In this document: piece by piece, positions 36,039 through 44,690 of the stretch
Layout: every line of letters begins with the position of its first letter
Numbering within the stretch: position 1 is the stretch's first letter
Assembly: GCF_003063545.1 (NCBI RefSeq)
Contig: NZ_NESD01000003.1
Span: forward strand, 248,001 to 312,000
Direction: 5' to 3'
Length of the DNA stretch: 64,000 nucleotides
Source of the DNA: Limnohabitans sp. Jir61
GTDB lineage: Bacteria > Pseudomonadota > Gammaproteobacteria > Burkholderiales > Burkholderiaceae_C
Translations under genes and position numbers: made by a program
The notes under the pieces: model-generated
Database searches by the model: none
What the model was told of the DNA's origin: nothing
The model's input: only the letters and a program-made list of their open reading frames with translations

Positions 36039-37499
36039 TCAATGGCTGTGTGGATGAGGCTGACGAATGCGCCAAGCCGCCAACAGTGCCAGCATACAAA
36101 CAAAAGCGAGCATCAAGAATACCTCGTCAAACGCTGCCAAGCGTGATGCCGAGGTGTTCGTGTTTTGTAACGAATCACCATGTACAGCCAATCGCCACTC
36201 TAGCAAGATGCCACACAGGCTCACGCCTGCAGCGCCGCCGAGCATACGCAAAAAGTTGATCACGCTGGCGCCTTGCGGAATCAAACTGCCATCCATGCCG
36301 CGCATGGCGCCGATGTTGAGTGAGGGCAAGATAAAGCCCAGTCCGATGCGCCCCAAAATGGCAAAGGCCACAAGCACCCACAAACCCGTTTGCAAATTCA
36401 CGGTGACCATGAGTGCAAATGAAAGTGCCAACAACAACAAGCCAAAGCTCACCATCAAGTGGGTGGGGTGGGTGCTGGAGTAGCGGCCCACAATGGCAAT
36501 CGTGAACGCCAACAACAAGCCAGATGGCAATAGCAAAGTGCCTACATAGCTAGGTGACAAACCCAGCCCAAGCTGCAAATACAACGGTAGCAAATACGTG
36601 GAGCCAAACATCGCAATGCCGTAGATGAATGCCACAGTGGTGCCCATGGCAAATGGGCGATGGGTGAACAATGCCAAGTTCATCAAAGGCTTGCCATCGT
36701 TTTGCATTTGCATACGTTGCCACACCACAAAGCCCACCGTGCACAAGATGGCGGCGCCGATCAAGGTCAGAGAGCCCATGACATTGCCGCTGTGCAGCAT
36801 CACCAAGCCATTGAGCAAGCACAGCGTGCCAACTGTGGCGAGTGCGAGACCAGCTAAGTCAAGCGAGGGCTTGCCGTGGTTGGCACTCACGCCACCAGGT
36901 GCGGTGGTGGGGACGTATCGCATAGCCATCCAAATGGAAATTGTGCAGAACGGCACGACCATGAAGAACAACGCTCGCCAACTCATCCAGTCCACCAGCA
37001 AGCCGCCGATACTGGGCCCAAGCGCGGGTGCCAACACCACGCCCATGCCAAAGAAGCTGTTGGCACGGCCTTGTTCTGAGGTGTCAAACGCACGCAAGAT
37101 GATGATGGCGGGAATAGGTTGCACCACACCAGCGGCCAAGCCTTCAATCACGCGTGCAGCCAGCACAAGGTTGTAGTCGGTGGATAGCCCGCCTGCAATG
37201 CCTGCCGAGAGCAGCACCAGCATGCAGCCCAAGTAGGTGGTGCGATAGCCAAAGCGTGCCAACAGCCAAGGCGTGGTGAGCATGGACACTGTCATGGCCA
37301 CCATGAAGCTAGAGCTCACCCACTGAGCCAATTCTTGACCAATGCCAAACTGCATGCTCATGTCGGGAATGCCCACGTTCATGATGGTGGACGACATGAT
37401 GGCAGCCATGGAGCCGATCATCACCGTGGTCAGCATCAGCCAACGGTGGCGTGTGCCGTAGCGACTTTGAAGGTCAGCCAATGAGCCGCGTTCAGCCAT
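36039..37499 (-). CDS. DHA2-family (EmrB/QacA-like) MFS drug exporter
   Basis: A 486-residue inner-membrane proton antiporter with 14 predicted helices. The motif WLLARFGYRTTYLGC and helix-5 motif C region GMGVVLAPALGPSIGGLLVD are typical of the DHA2 family. No EmrA-type adaptor gene adjoins it, so direct export across the inner membrane is more likely than a tripartite pump. Its start overlaps the end of the upstream Cys-rich gene by 8 bp, suggesting coupling. Confidence 0.88.
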   Translation of the reverse strand: MAERGSLADLQSRYGTRHRWLMLTTVMIGSMAAIMSSTIMNVGIPDMSMQFGIGQELAQWVSSSFMVAMTVSMLTTPWLLARFGYRTTYLGCMLVLLSAGIAGGLSTDYNLVLAARVIEGLAAGVVQPIPAIIILRAFDTSEQGRANSFFGMGVVLAPALGPSIGGLLVDWMSWRALFFMVVPFCTISIWMAMRYVPTTAPGGVSANHGKPSLDLAGLALATVGTLCLLNGLVMLHSGNVMGSLTLIGAAILCTVGFVVWQRMQMQNDGKPLMNLALFTHRPFAMGTTVAFIYGIAMFGSTYLLPLYLQLGLGLSPSYVGTLLLPSGLLLAFTIAIVGRYSSTHPTHLMVSFGLLLLALSFALMVTVNLQTGLWVLVAFAILGRIGLGFILPSLNIGAMRGMDGSLIPQGASVINFLRMLGGAAGVSLCGILLEWRLAVHGDSLQNTNTSASRLAAFDEVFLMLAFVCMLALLAAWRIRQPHPHSH

Positions 37500-37716
37500 T
37501 GGCTTCTTTCGTGGCGCAGGCTTGGCAAATACAAGCTTTGTTTTGCGCGGCGACGGGTATTTGGGCGAGTAACTCAGGCGAGAACGACACGTTCAAACAC
37601 CAGCACTTGGCAATGGGTTGCCCGGTTGTTTTGGCGACTTCCATGGAGCACTGATTCGGTTGGCCGCACAAAGGGCAGGCACACGTATCAATAGGAGCCG
37701 AAAGGGGATTAGGCAT
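37492..37716 (-). CDS. Cysteine-rich CWC family small protein
   Basis: A 74-residue protein with nine Cys (12, 14, 17, 23, 38, 40, 62, 64, 67), including C38-W-C40, the signature of the Cys_rich_CWC family. Such clusters suggest zinc or iron-sulfur binding; function unknown. Overlaps the exporter gene by 8 bp and is divergent from the photolyase-like gene, whose start is 46 bp away. Confidence 0.8.
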   Translation of the reverse strand: MPNPLSAPIDTCACPLCGQPNQCSMEVAKTTGQPIAKCWCLNVSFSPELLAQIPVAAQNKACICQACATKEANG

Positions 37717-37762
37717 GCCTCAAAGTGTAGCGAAGCGAACAAGGCACAATCACGAAAAGCTT

Positions 37763-38965
37763 ATGTACGAATTCCCACCTACGCTAGAAGCTGCTCAGTT
37801 GCGGCTTGACCATGTCAGCCCCAAAGACTATGCGCACTCGCGCAATGCTTTGGATGGTGCGGTCACGCATTTGTCGCCTTACCTCACGCATGGTTTTTTG
37901 AGCGTGCCCGATGTGGCCAGTGCCATGTATCACCAGTACCGTGTAGGTGTACAACACAAACTCATTTACGAACTGGGTTGGCGCGAATATTTCCAGCACA
38001 TGCACCACCACTTGGGTGACGGTATTGCGCAGTCTTTGCGCGAAGGTGTGTTGCCTGATTCGGAATACAGCACCGAACTACCTGAAGACGTGCGTCATGC
38101 GTGTACGCGTGTACCCGTGATCGATAACGCCATTCGGATGCTTTACACCACAGGGTACTTGCACAACCATGCGAGACTTTGGTTGGCAAGCTACATCGTG
38201 CACTTGCGCAAAGTGCATTGGCGCGTGGCAGCCGATTGGATGTACAGCCATTTGTTAGACGGTGATATCGCAAGCAATTACCTGAGCTGGCAATGGGTGG
38301 CTGCGACAGGCAGTGGCAAGCCTTATTTGTTCAACGCAGAGACGGTTGAAAAATTTGCGCCAGAAATTTGGCATAGCCCTGGCACATCGATCGATGTGAG
38401 TTACGAACTGATGGAAATCTTGGCGACCAGCCAAGCCACGGTGGCACAGGTGCATAAAAACGAATTGGCTTGGGATGAGCCAGCAGTGTTTGCCGAGCCG
38501 CCAGCTGAATTGGGGTTTACAAAACCTGTGGTTACCGATGTGTTGGACAAGCATGTGTGGATCGTGCATCCGTGGGTATTAGCCAATTTGCCAACTGATT
38601 TACCCACTGGTGTGGTGTGCGTGGCGGTTGTGTTTGCGGAGCACGCACAGACGCATCCGTGGAATGCGTTGCGTTGGAGCTTTGTGGGTGGTCGCATGGC
38701 CGCTCTCACGCCATATCGCTGGTTTGCTTCAGCTGAAGAGGTATTGCAGGCTTTAGTTGGCGCAAAGAGTGTGCAAACCGTGGTGCATTTGTGTTTGCCT
38801 GATTTGTCTCAGAGCCATGTGCAACTTCGTCCTGCGCCACGTTTGTTTCGTCACATCGATAAGCCGATGGACTCATTCAGCAAATGGTGGGTGCAGGTGA
38901 ACAAAAACGTGCGTCATTTGCAGCAACTGGTGTACCCGTTGCCCACGCGAACACCAGTGCCTTAA
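37763..38965 (+). CDS. Photolyase/cryptochrome-like FAD-binding protein
   Basis: A 400-residue protein that starts directly in the FAD-binding domain of the photolyase/cryptochrome family. It has THLSPYLTHGFLS (36-48), ELGWREYF (70-77), GYLHNHARLWLAS (131-143) and DGDIASNYLSWQWVAATG (167-184), which line FAD in known photolyases. The usual N-terminal alpha/beta antenna domain is missing. Instead residues ~275-370 after the FAD domain look alpha/beta (VCVAVVFAEHAQTHPWNALRWSF) and recall that antenna domain, a possible permutation. ATG 37763 is preferred; an in-frame ATG at 37715 overlaps the divergent CWC gene. DNA repair or light sensing cannot be decided. Confidence 0.82.
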   Translation: MYEFPPTLEAAQLRLDHVSPKDYAHSRNALDGAVTHLSPYLTHGFLSVPDVASAMYHQYRVGVQHKLIYELGWREYFQHMHHHLGDGIAQSLREGVLPDSEYSTELPEDVRHACTRVPVIDNAIRMLYTTGYLHNHARLWLASYIVHLRKVHWRVAADWMYSHLLDGDIASNYLSWQWVAATGSGKPYLFNAETVEKFAPEIWHSPGTSIDVSYELMEILATSQATVAQVHKNELAWDEPAVFAEPPAELGFTKPVVTDVLDKHVWIVHPWVLANLPTDLPTGVVCVAVVFAEHAQTHPWNALRWSFVGGRMAALTPYRWFASAEEVLQALVGAKSVQTVVHLCLPDLSQSHVQLRPAPRLFRHIDKPMDSFSKWWVQVNKNVRHLQQLVYPLPTRTPVP

Positions 38966-38974
38966 ACCAGCGCC

Positions 38975-39370
38975 TTATTCGCCAGGTGCGGGCGTGACCT
39001 TGCTGATGAAGTATTCCGTCTCGCCAAAGCAAGTGGGTAAGCCTTTGTGCTGCTCATATTCGATCACTACTTTTTGACCAATGTTTTTGTTGATTTGGTC
39101 AGCTACCGCATCGTCACGCACGGTGAACGCAAATTTTTCAGGAATCGCGGGCAGCGTGGCCAATGCACGAATTTGTTCGCCTTCCCAAGTTTTACAGATC
39201 CAACCTTTGTAGGAGAGCTTTTGCACGAAGCCCACGCTCTCACCCTTGGAGTAGGTGAAATGGTAGGAGAACAGCAAATACAAACCGAGGGCGATAACCA
39301 CGGTCAACACCAAGCCAATCACGGTGCGCAATGCATAACGAATCAGTGTGCTGATGAAGTTGGTGGTCAT
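38975..39370 (-). CDS. Single-TM hypothetical protein
   Basis: A 131-residue protein with a single N-terminal helix (about residues 13-34), probably an anchor, and a periplasmic domain with two Cys (CKTWEG and TCFGETEYF). I recognise no characterised family. It lies downstream of glcB after a strong terminator, so it needs its own promoter, and converges with the photolyase-like gene across 9 bp. Confidence 0.75.
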   Translation of the reverse strand: MTTNFISTLIRYALRTVIGLVLTVVIALGLYLLFSYHFTYSKGESVGFVQKLSYKGWICKTWEGEQIRALATLPAIPEKFAFTVRDDAVADQINKNIGQKVVIEYEQHKGLPTCFGETEYFISKVTPAPGE

Positions 39371-39419
39371 GTGTGTGCTTTCAGAATAAGTTCAATGGGG
39401 TGAATCATAGTGGGCTTGT

Positions 39420-39451
39420 CAAACAAAAGCGGCTTCCGAAGAAGCCGCTTT
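39420..39451 (-). terminator. Rho-independent terminator of glcB
   Basis: Perfect 11-bp stem (39426-39436 with 39441-39451). On the minus strand the loop is TTCG closed by C-G, a stable cUUCGg tetraloop, followed by TTTTGTTTG. It ends the glcB transcript and separates it from the downstream 131-residue gene. Confidence 0.9.
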
Positions 39452-39455
39452 GCAT

Positions 39456-39481
39456 TGATTCGCCGCCAGTGTTGACAGCTG
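39456..39481. repeat. Hairpin-forming dispersed repeat, copy 2
   Basis: Shares TGATTCGCCGCCA and, with differences, the second arm of the element at 12794-12819 (22 of 26 positions). Here the palindrome is imperfect. It lies between glcB and its terminator. Confidence 0.4.
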
Positions 39482-39492
39482 TTTAGTTGTGA

Positions 39493-41712
39493 TTAAACCG
39501 TGCCGGCCTTCACCTTCAAACGCCACGCGTGCAGCAAGGGCTCGGTATAGCCGCTAGGCTGCTCTTTGCCTTTGAACACCAAGTCGAGGGCAGCTTGGTA
39601 AGCAGGAGCCTTGGCGAAGCGACCAGCCATTTTTTGGTACAGCTTATCGCCCGCGTTTTGCTTATCCACCACTGAGGCCATGCGCTTGAACGTGGCTTTG
39701 ACTTCAGCAGGTGTCACCACGCCATGGTGCAACCAGTTGGCGATGTGTTGACTAGAAATGCGCAGGGTTGCGCGGTCTTCCATCAGGCCGACGTTGTGGA
39801 TGTCTGGCACTTTCGAGCAGCCCACACCTTGGTCAACCCAACGCACGACGTAGCCCAAAATGCCTTGCACGTTGTTGTCCAACTCTTGTTGCTTCTCGGC
39901 AGGCTTCCAGTTGGGCTTAGCGGTCACGGGTACTTGTAGCAAGTCGTTCAAGAGGCTGTCGCGCACCTTGGCGTAGTTGACCTTTTCCAACTCTTTTTGT
40001 ACGTCCACCACTTTGACTTGGTGGTAGTGCATGGCGTGCAACACAGCCGCGGTGGGGCTTGGTACCCATGCGGTGTTAGCACCTGCTTTGGGGTGACCAA
40101 TTTTTTGCTTCAACATCTCGGCCATCAAATCGGGCATGGCCCACATGCCTTTGCCGATTTGTGCCTTGCCGCGCAAGCCGCATGACAAGCCTGCCAACAC
40201 GTTGTTTTTTTCGTAGGCTTGAATCCATGCGCTGGTCTTCATATCGCCTTTGCGCAACATGGGGCCTGCTTGCATGGCGGTGTGCATTTCATCGCCAGTG
40301 CGGTCCAAGAAGCCAGTGTTGATGAACGCCACGCGGCTAGCCGCTGCTGCGATACAGGCTTTCAAGTTCACGCTGGTGCGGCGCTCTTCGTCCATGATGC
40401 CAAGCTTGACGGTGCTGTCAGCCAAGCCCAAAACCTTCTCGACGCGGCCAAACAACTCGCAGGCAAACGCCACTTCGGTGGGGCCGTGCATTTTGGGTTT
40501 GACGATGTAGACAGAGCCTGTGCGTGAGTTGCGAATGCCTTTTTTGCCGTGGCCTTGCAGGTCGTGCAAAGCGATGGTCGTGGTGATGACCGCGTCCATG
40601 ATGCCTTCTGGAATTTCGTGCATCGCACCGTCTTTACCCTTGTAAAGAATGGCGGGATTGGTCATCAAGTGGCCCACGTTGCGAAGGAACAGCAATGAAC
40701 GGCCATGTAATTTGACGGGCTGGCCGTCTTTGCCTTTGTATTCGCGGTCTGCATTCAAGCCACGTGTGAAGGTTTTGCCGCCTTTTTCAACCGTCTCGGT
40801 CAAAGTGCCTTTGACGATGCCCAACCAGTTGCTGTATGCCAGTACTTTGTCGTCTGCGTCTACCACGGCCACGGAGTCTTCCAAGTCGAGGATGGTGGAC
40901 AACGCGGCTTCCACAATCAGGTCGCTCACGCCCGCTGGGTCGGTGGCGCCGATTGGGGTGTTGTGGTTGATTTGCAAGTCGAGGTGCAAACCGTTGTGCA
41001 CAAACAGCACAGACGATGGCTCAGCCATCTTGCCTTGGAAGCCAACAAACTGAGCGGCTTTGGCCAATTTAGTCGTTTTACCGCCTTTGAGCGTGACGAC
41101 CAATTCACCATTCACCACGGCGTAGCCAGTGGAGTCGATGTGCGAACCGCTTTTCAATGGCACGGTGCGATCGAGCACGTGGCGCGCATAGGCGATGACC
41201 TTGGCGCCGCGCTTTGGGTTGTAGCCAGCAGTTTTTTCTGCGCCGCCTTTTTCTGAAATGGCGTCTGTGCCATACAACGCGTCATACAAAGAGCCCCAAC
41301 GTGCGTTAGCGGCGTTCAAGGCATAACGTGCATTGAGCACGGGCACCACCAGTTGTGGGCCAGCTTGCAAAGCCAATTCAGCATCGACGTTTTTGGTGGT
41401 GGCTTTGACTTTCTCGGGTTGTGGCACGAGATAGCCAATTTTTTCTAAGAACTTGCGGTAGCCCTTCATGTTCTTGATGGGGCCTGGATTGGCGCTGTGC
41501 CATGCATCCATTTCAGTTTGCAGGCGGTCACGCTCTGCCAACAAGGCGATGTTCTTGGGTGCCAAGTCTTGCACGATGGCGTCAAAACCCTTCCAGAATT
41601 TATCGCTGTTCACGCCGGTGTTGGGCAACACTTTGGTCTCGATGAATTTGTACAAATTGGTGGCAACTTGCAAGCTGCGCACTTGTGTGCGTTTCGTGGT
41701 GTCTTGGCTCAT
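39493..41712 (-). CDS. glcB: Malate synthase G
   Basis: Condenses glyoxylate with acetyl-CoA to malate in glycolate/glyoxylate metabolism. The 739 residues match the large G isoform (about 720) and contain [19 protein letters not shown]-like [15 protein letters not shown], and [19 protein letters not shown]. No glc operon partner adjoins it. The 132 bp upstream (41713-41844) contain no gene. Confidence 0.95.
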   Translation of the reverse strand: MSQDTTKRTQVRSLQVATNLYKFIETKVLPNTGVNSDKFWKGFDAIVQDLAPKNIALLAERDRLQTEMDAWHSANPGPIKNMKGYRKFLEKIGYLVPQPEKVKATTKNVDAELALQAGPQLVVPVLNARYALNAANARWGSLYDALYGTDAISEKGGAEKTAGYNPKRGAKVIAYARHVLDRTVPLKSGSHIDSTGYAVVNGELVVTLKGGKTTKLAKAAQFVGFQGKMAEPSSVLFVHNGLHLDLQINHNTPIGATDPAGVSDLIVEAALSTILDLEDSVAVVDADDKVLAYSNWLGIVKGTLTETVEKGGKTFTRGLNADREYKGKDGQPVKLHGRSLLFLRNVGHLMTNPAILYKGKDGAMHEIPEGIMDAVITTTIALHDLQGHGKKGIRNSRTGSVYIVKPKMHGPTEVAFACELFGRVEKVLGLADSTVKLGIMDEERRTSVNLKACIAAAASRVAFINTGFLDRTGDEMHTAMQAGPMLRKGDMKTSAWIQAYEKNNVLAGLSCGLRGKAQIGKGMWAMPDLMAEMLKQKIGHPKAGANTAWVPSPTAAVLHAMHYHQVKVVDVQKELEKVNYAKVRDSLLNDLLQVPVTAKPNWKPAEKQQELDNNVQGILGYVVRWVDQGVGCSKVPDIHNVGLMEDRATLRISSQHIANWLHHGVVTPAEVKATFKRMASVVDKQNAGDKLYQKMAGRFAKAPAYQAALDLVFKGKEQPSGYTEPLLHAWRLKVKAGTV

Positions 41713-41844
41713 GGTGAGGTCTCTCTGGATAAATCAAAAAGGGGAAATCAGGACGAATCTTATTGGATTGCGTGGCTTGTATTGCATCGCTAGCTTTTGG
41801 GCTGTCGTGACAAATAGGGTGGTAATCGTTGGTGAAAGAACAAT

Positions 41845-42873
41845 TTATTTTTCAGCGACCAACAAGTGGCCATGACGCAAACCTCGCCAAGTGCTGAGGG
41901 TCAAGCCCAGTATCAGTAACGAGGTGATAGCCAGCAGCAAGGTGGCAGGCAGTTGAAGCCAAGCGCCACCTGGGGCATGTGACATGCGCAAGCTGAGTGA
42001 GGTGAATGCTGCCAGCGGGAAGCTCATGCCCCAGTTGGCCATGCTGAAGGGTTGCTCACGAATGGTGGCAATTTGTGACATGGCCAGCAACAAGAAGAAA
42101 GCGCCGATGCCCCACATCATCCACACCATGGTCAAAGGCGCATCGAGCTGCAACAAGCTCAAGCCGCCAATGGATGGAGGCACCATGGTGATGAACCAGC
42201 TAGGCGCCAAACGCGCTGGCAAGGGGCCGGCTTGTGCCAAGCGAACAAACATCAAGGTTTGCAGCACCATCCATAAAAACATGCCCACGCCGAACTGGGC
42301 GGTCGCCCATGTTTCTAGACCAATGCTCACGCCACCCAAAGGTGCGAGCACGTTGCCCACCACGGGAATGAAAAACACAGGTGTGAAAGTGGCCCACTGC
42401 AGGCCACCGTTTTCAGCTTTATTGAGCCAGCGCTCGATGACCCAAACCGTGGCAGCAATTTCTAAGATGGAGCCCACGCACCACAGAAACGTCAGCGCTG
42501 TGTCCAGCGTGCGATCGGTGCCCCAAAACAAATTGATGCCTAAGCTGGCTAGCAACAAAATAGAAATAGGCAAGGTGGCCATGAAGGCGTGGCGCACAGG
42601 GTGGCGCATGTCAGCTGCCACCGCATTGGGGTGCGCTTGTAAGCGCACGATGCACGCCAAGCACAGCAATACAAAAATCACTTGTGCAAAGATCGCTGCG
42701 ACTAGCCCCAAGCCCAATGCGCTGTCACCAAAAATATCGATGGCACGCAGCCATGCCTGCGACAAACCACACCACCCCATGACCATGGCAAACCACGCTG
42801 GCGCAAGGTACTCAAGAAGCGCAACGGCTCGTGTGATTCGGCTGGGGCGATGCGTAGGTGCGGGGGTGTTCAT
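41845..42873 (-). CDS. SLAC1/TehA-family channel or C4-dicarboxylate transporter
   Basis: A 342-residue membrane protein with about ten hydrophobic helices, the SLAC1/TehA/Mae1 fold of anion channels and dicarboxylate or tellurite-resistance transporters. Substrate unknown. The ATG at 42873 lies 7 nt after a minus-strand TAAAAT; the much longer in-frame start at 43113 would overlap the lysR gene. It is divergent from lysR and so a plausible target of that regulator. Confidence 0.82.
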   Translation of the reverse strand: MNTPAPTHRPSRITRAVALLEYLAPAWFAMVMGWCGLSQAWLRAIDIFGDSALGLGLVAAIFAQVIFVLLCLACIVRLQAHPNAVAADMRHPVRHAFMATLPISILLLASLGINLFWGTDRTLDTALTFLWCVGSILEIAATVWVIERWLNKAENGGLQWATFTPVFFIPVVGNVLAPLGGVSIGLETWATAQFGVGMFLWMVLQTLMFVRLAQAGPLPARLAPSWFITMVPPSIGGLSLLQLDAPLTMVWMMWGIGAFFLLLAMSQIATIREQPFSMANWGMSFPLAAFTSLSLRMSHAPGGAWLQLPATLLLAITSLLILGLTLSTWRGLRHGHLLVAEK

Positions 42874-42880
42874 ACGGTTG

Positions 42881-42886
42881 ATTTTA
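42881..42886 (-). promoter_or_regulatory. Putative -10 element of the SLAC1-family gene
   Basis: Minus-strand TAAAAT followed by CAACCGT (7 nt) and the ATG at 42873, compatible with a leaderless transcript. Confidence 0.4.
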
Positions 42887-42913
42887 GGTTGAGGACGCTT
42901 TTGGGCGTCCGTG

Positions 42914-42919
42914 GATAAT
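42914..42919 (+). promoter_or_regulatory. Putative -10 element of a leaderless lysR transcript
   Basis: GATAAT followed by TCACGC and the ATG at 42926; no ribosome binding site. Confidence 0.5.
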
Positions 42920-42925
42920 TCACGC

Positions 42926-43852
42926 ATGGACAAACTCAAAGCCTTTGAGTCTTTTGTGTCGGTGGCCTTGAAAGGCAGCTTGACCGCTGCAGCCAAAGCT
43001 GAGGGCGTGGCACCCGCGATCATGGGGCGACGCTTAGACAGCTTGGAGTCGCACTTGGGCGTCAAGCTCTTGGTGCGTACCACGCGTCGCATCACACTCA
43101 CACACGAAGGCACGGCATTCCTTGAAGACTGTCAACGCTTGCTGGCTGAAGTGGCCAATGCAGAAGCGAGCGTCAGTGCGGGCGGCCTCAAAGCCAGCGG
43201 GCATTTGCGCATCACTGCGCCTGCCGGTTTTGGACGTCGCCATGTGGCACCGCTCGTGCCCAAGTTTCATAGCATGCATCCCGATGTGACGGTGTCGCTC
43301 AACTTGAGTGACCGCGTGGTCGATCTAGCCGCTGAAGGCTTTGATTGTGCTGTGCGCGTGGGCGACTTGCCCGACTCTTCCTTGGTCAGCGTGCGCATGG
43401 CAGACAACCGCCGTTTGTGCGTGGCCACGCCTGAATTTTTGAAGCGCTACGGAACACCTAAAGTGCCGAGTGACTTGATGCGCTTCAAGTGCTTGACGCT
43501 TTCCAGCGATGCATCACAAACACGTGGTTGGGCGTTTCGTGTATCCGTCACCGGTAAAGACCATGAGGTGATCCATTTGCGCCCTAGTGGACCCATGGAC
43601 TGTTCGGATGGCCAAGTACTGCACGATTGGTGTTTGGCGGGTTATGGCATTGCATGGCGCAGCACATGGGAAGTCGAAACAGAAATCAACAGCGGCAAGC
43701 TGGTGCCCGTGTTGGAGGAGTTTGCTGCGCCGCCCAACGGTATTTATGCCGTCTTCTCGCAACGCAAACATTTGCCTTTACGCTTGCGCTTGTGGATTGA
43801 CTTTCTCAAAGACCATTACGGCCATGCCAACTACTGGAGTGCTGCGGCATGA
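42926..43852 (+). CDS. LysR-family transcriptional regulator
   Basis: A 308-residue regulator. An N-terminal winged helix-turn-helix (FVSVALKGSLTAAAKAEGVAPAIM, residues 11-34 or so) is followed by a periplasmic-binding-like effector domain (SGHLRITAPAGFGRRHVAP). ATG 42926 is favoured because it gives the standard N-terminus MDKLKAFESF. The stop overlaps the start of the deacetylase gene (ATGA at 43849-43852), so it may be cotranscribed with the lipid-modification genes as well as control the divergent SLAC1 gene. Confidence 0.92.
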   Translation: MDKLKAFESFVSVALKGSLTAAAKAEGVAPAIMGRRLDSLESHLGVKLLVRTTRRITLTHEGTAFLEDCQRLLAEVANAEASVSAGGLKASGHLRITAPAGFGRRHVAPLVPKFHSMHPDVTVSLNLSDRVVDLAAEGFDCAVRVGDLPDSSLVSVRMADNRRLCVATPEFLKRYGTPKVPSDLMRFKCLTLSSDASQTRGWAFRVSVTGKDHEVIHLRPSGPMDCSDGQVLHDWCLAGYGIAWRSTWEVETEINSGKLVPVLEEFAAPPNGIYAVFSQRKHLPLRLRLWIDFLKDHYGHANYWSAAA

Positions 43853-44685
43853 CATTGCACCAAATCAAGGAAGTCGTTTTGTGTGCCGACGATTACGCGT
43901 TGAATGCTCCCGTATCGCAAGGCATTGTGGCCTTGGCCGTCTTGGGTCGTTTGAGTGCGACCAGTGTGATGAGTTTGTCGCCTCGATGGGCGGAAGATGC
44001 GCCGGCTTTGCGTGATGTGCGCGAACGTATGGATGTAGGTTTGCATCTTGACTGGACCAGTCGCTTTGCCATCGACTCAGGGCATGGCAGTGGTTTAGGT
44101 GCAGTCATGGTGCGCGCTGCCTTGCGTCTGTACAACCAAAAGCACATTGAAGATGAAATCGAGCGACAGCTTGATGCGTTTGAAGCGCACTGGCAAGCAG
44201 CGCCAGATCACATCGATGGTCATCAGCATGTGCAGCAGTTTGCGGTCTTTCGCCATGCGCTGGCTGAAGTGTTGATGCGCCGTTATGGTGACATTGCGCA
44301 GCGTCCGTGGCTGCGCGTGTCGCAAGTGGCACAGCCCGGTCTCAAAGCCAAAGTCATTTCTGCCATGGGCTCAAAAGCCTTGCAGCAATGGGCGCAAGCG
44401 TATGACTGGCCTTGTGTCTGGCCCTTGCTCGGCGCGTATGGTTTTGATGGCAGCATGGATGATTACGCCCGTCACATGCAAAGTTGGCTTGCTAGTGCGC
44501 GCGATGAAAAACCCACGCTCATCATGTGCCACCCCGCCGTATCGGCCCAGGCGGACGATGCGATTGGTGCTGCACGCAAACGAGAATTTGCTTACTTGGC
44601 TGGCCACGATTTTGTGCAGCACATGTTTGACGCGGGCGTGCGCTTGGTGCGCGGAAGCGGCAAAACCATGACCGAAATTAATTGA
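43849..44685 (+). CDS. YdjC/ChbG/HpnK-family carbohydrate deacetylase (NaxD-like candidate)
   Basis: A 278-residue deacetylase of the YdjC family. The metal-binding residues are visible: D14-D15 (CADDYALN), H66 (VGLHLD) and the DGHQH cluster at 123-127. Family members deacetylate chitooligosaccharides (ChbG), hopanoid-linked sugars (HpnK) or, in Francisella and Bordetella, undecaprenyl-phosphate-N-acetylhexosamine (NaxD, LgmC). The ArnT-like gene starts 6 nt downstream, and GtrA/GtrB are close by, so a NaxD role is the best inference. Translationally coupled to lysR. Confidence 0.88.
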   Translation: MTLHQIKEVVLCADDYALNAPVSQGIVALAVLGRLSATSVMSLSPRWAEDAPALRDVRERMDVGLHLDWTSRFAIDSGHGSGLGAVMVRAALRLYNQKHIEDEIERQLDAFEAHWQAAPDHIDGHQHVQQFAVFRHALAEVLMRRYGDIAQRPWLRVSQVAQPGLKAKVISAMGSKALQQWAQAYDWPCVWPLLGAYGFDGSMDDYARHMQSWLASARDEKPTLIMCHPAVSAQADDAIGAARKREFAYLAGHDFVQHMFDAGVRLVRGSGKTMTEIN

Positions 44686-44690
44686 TACGC

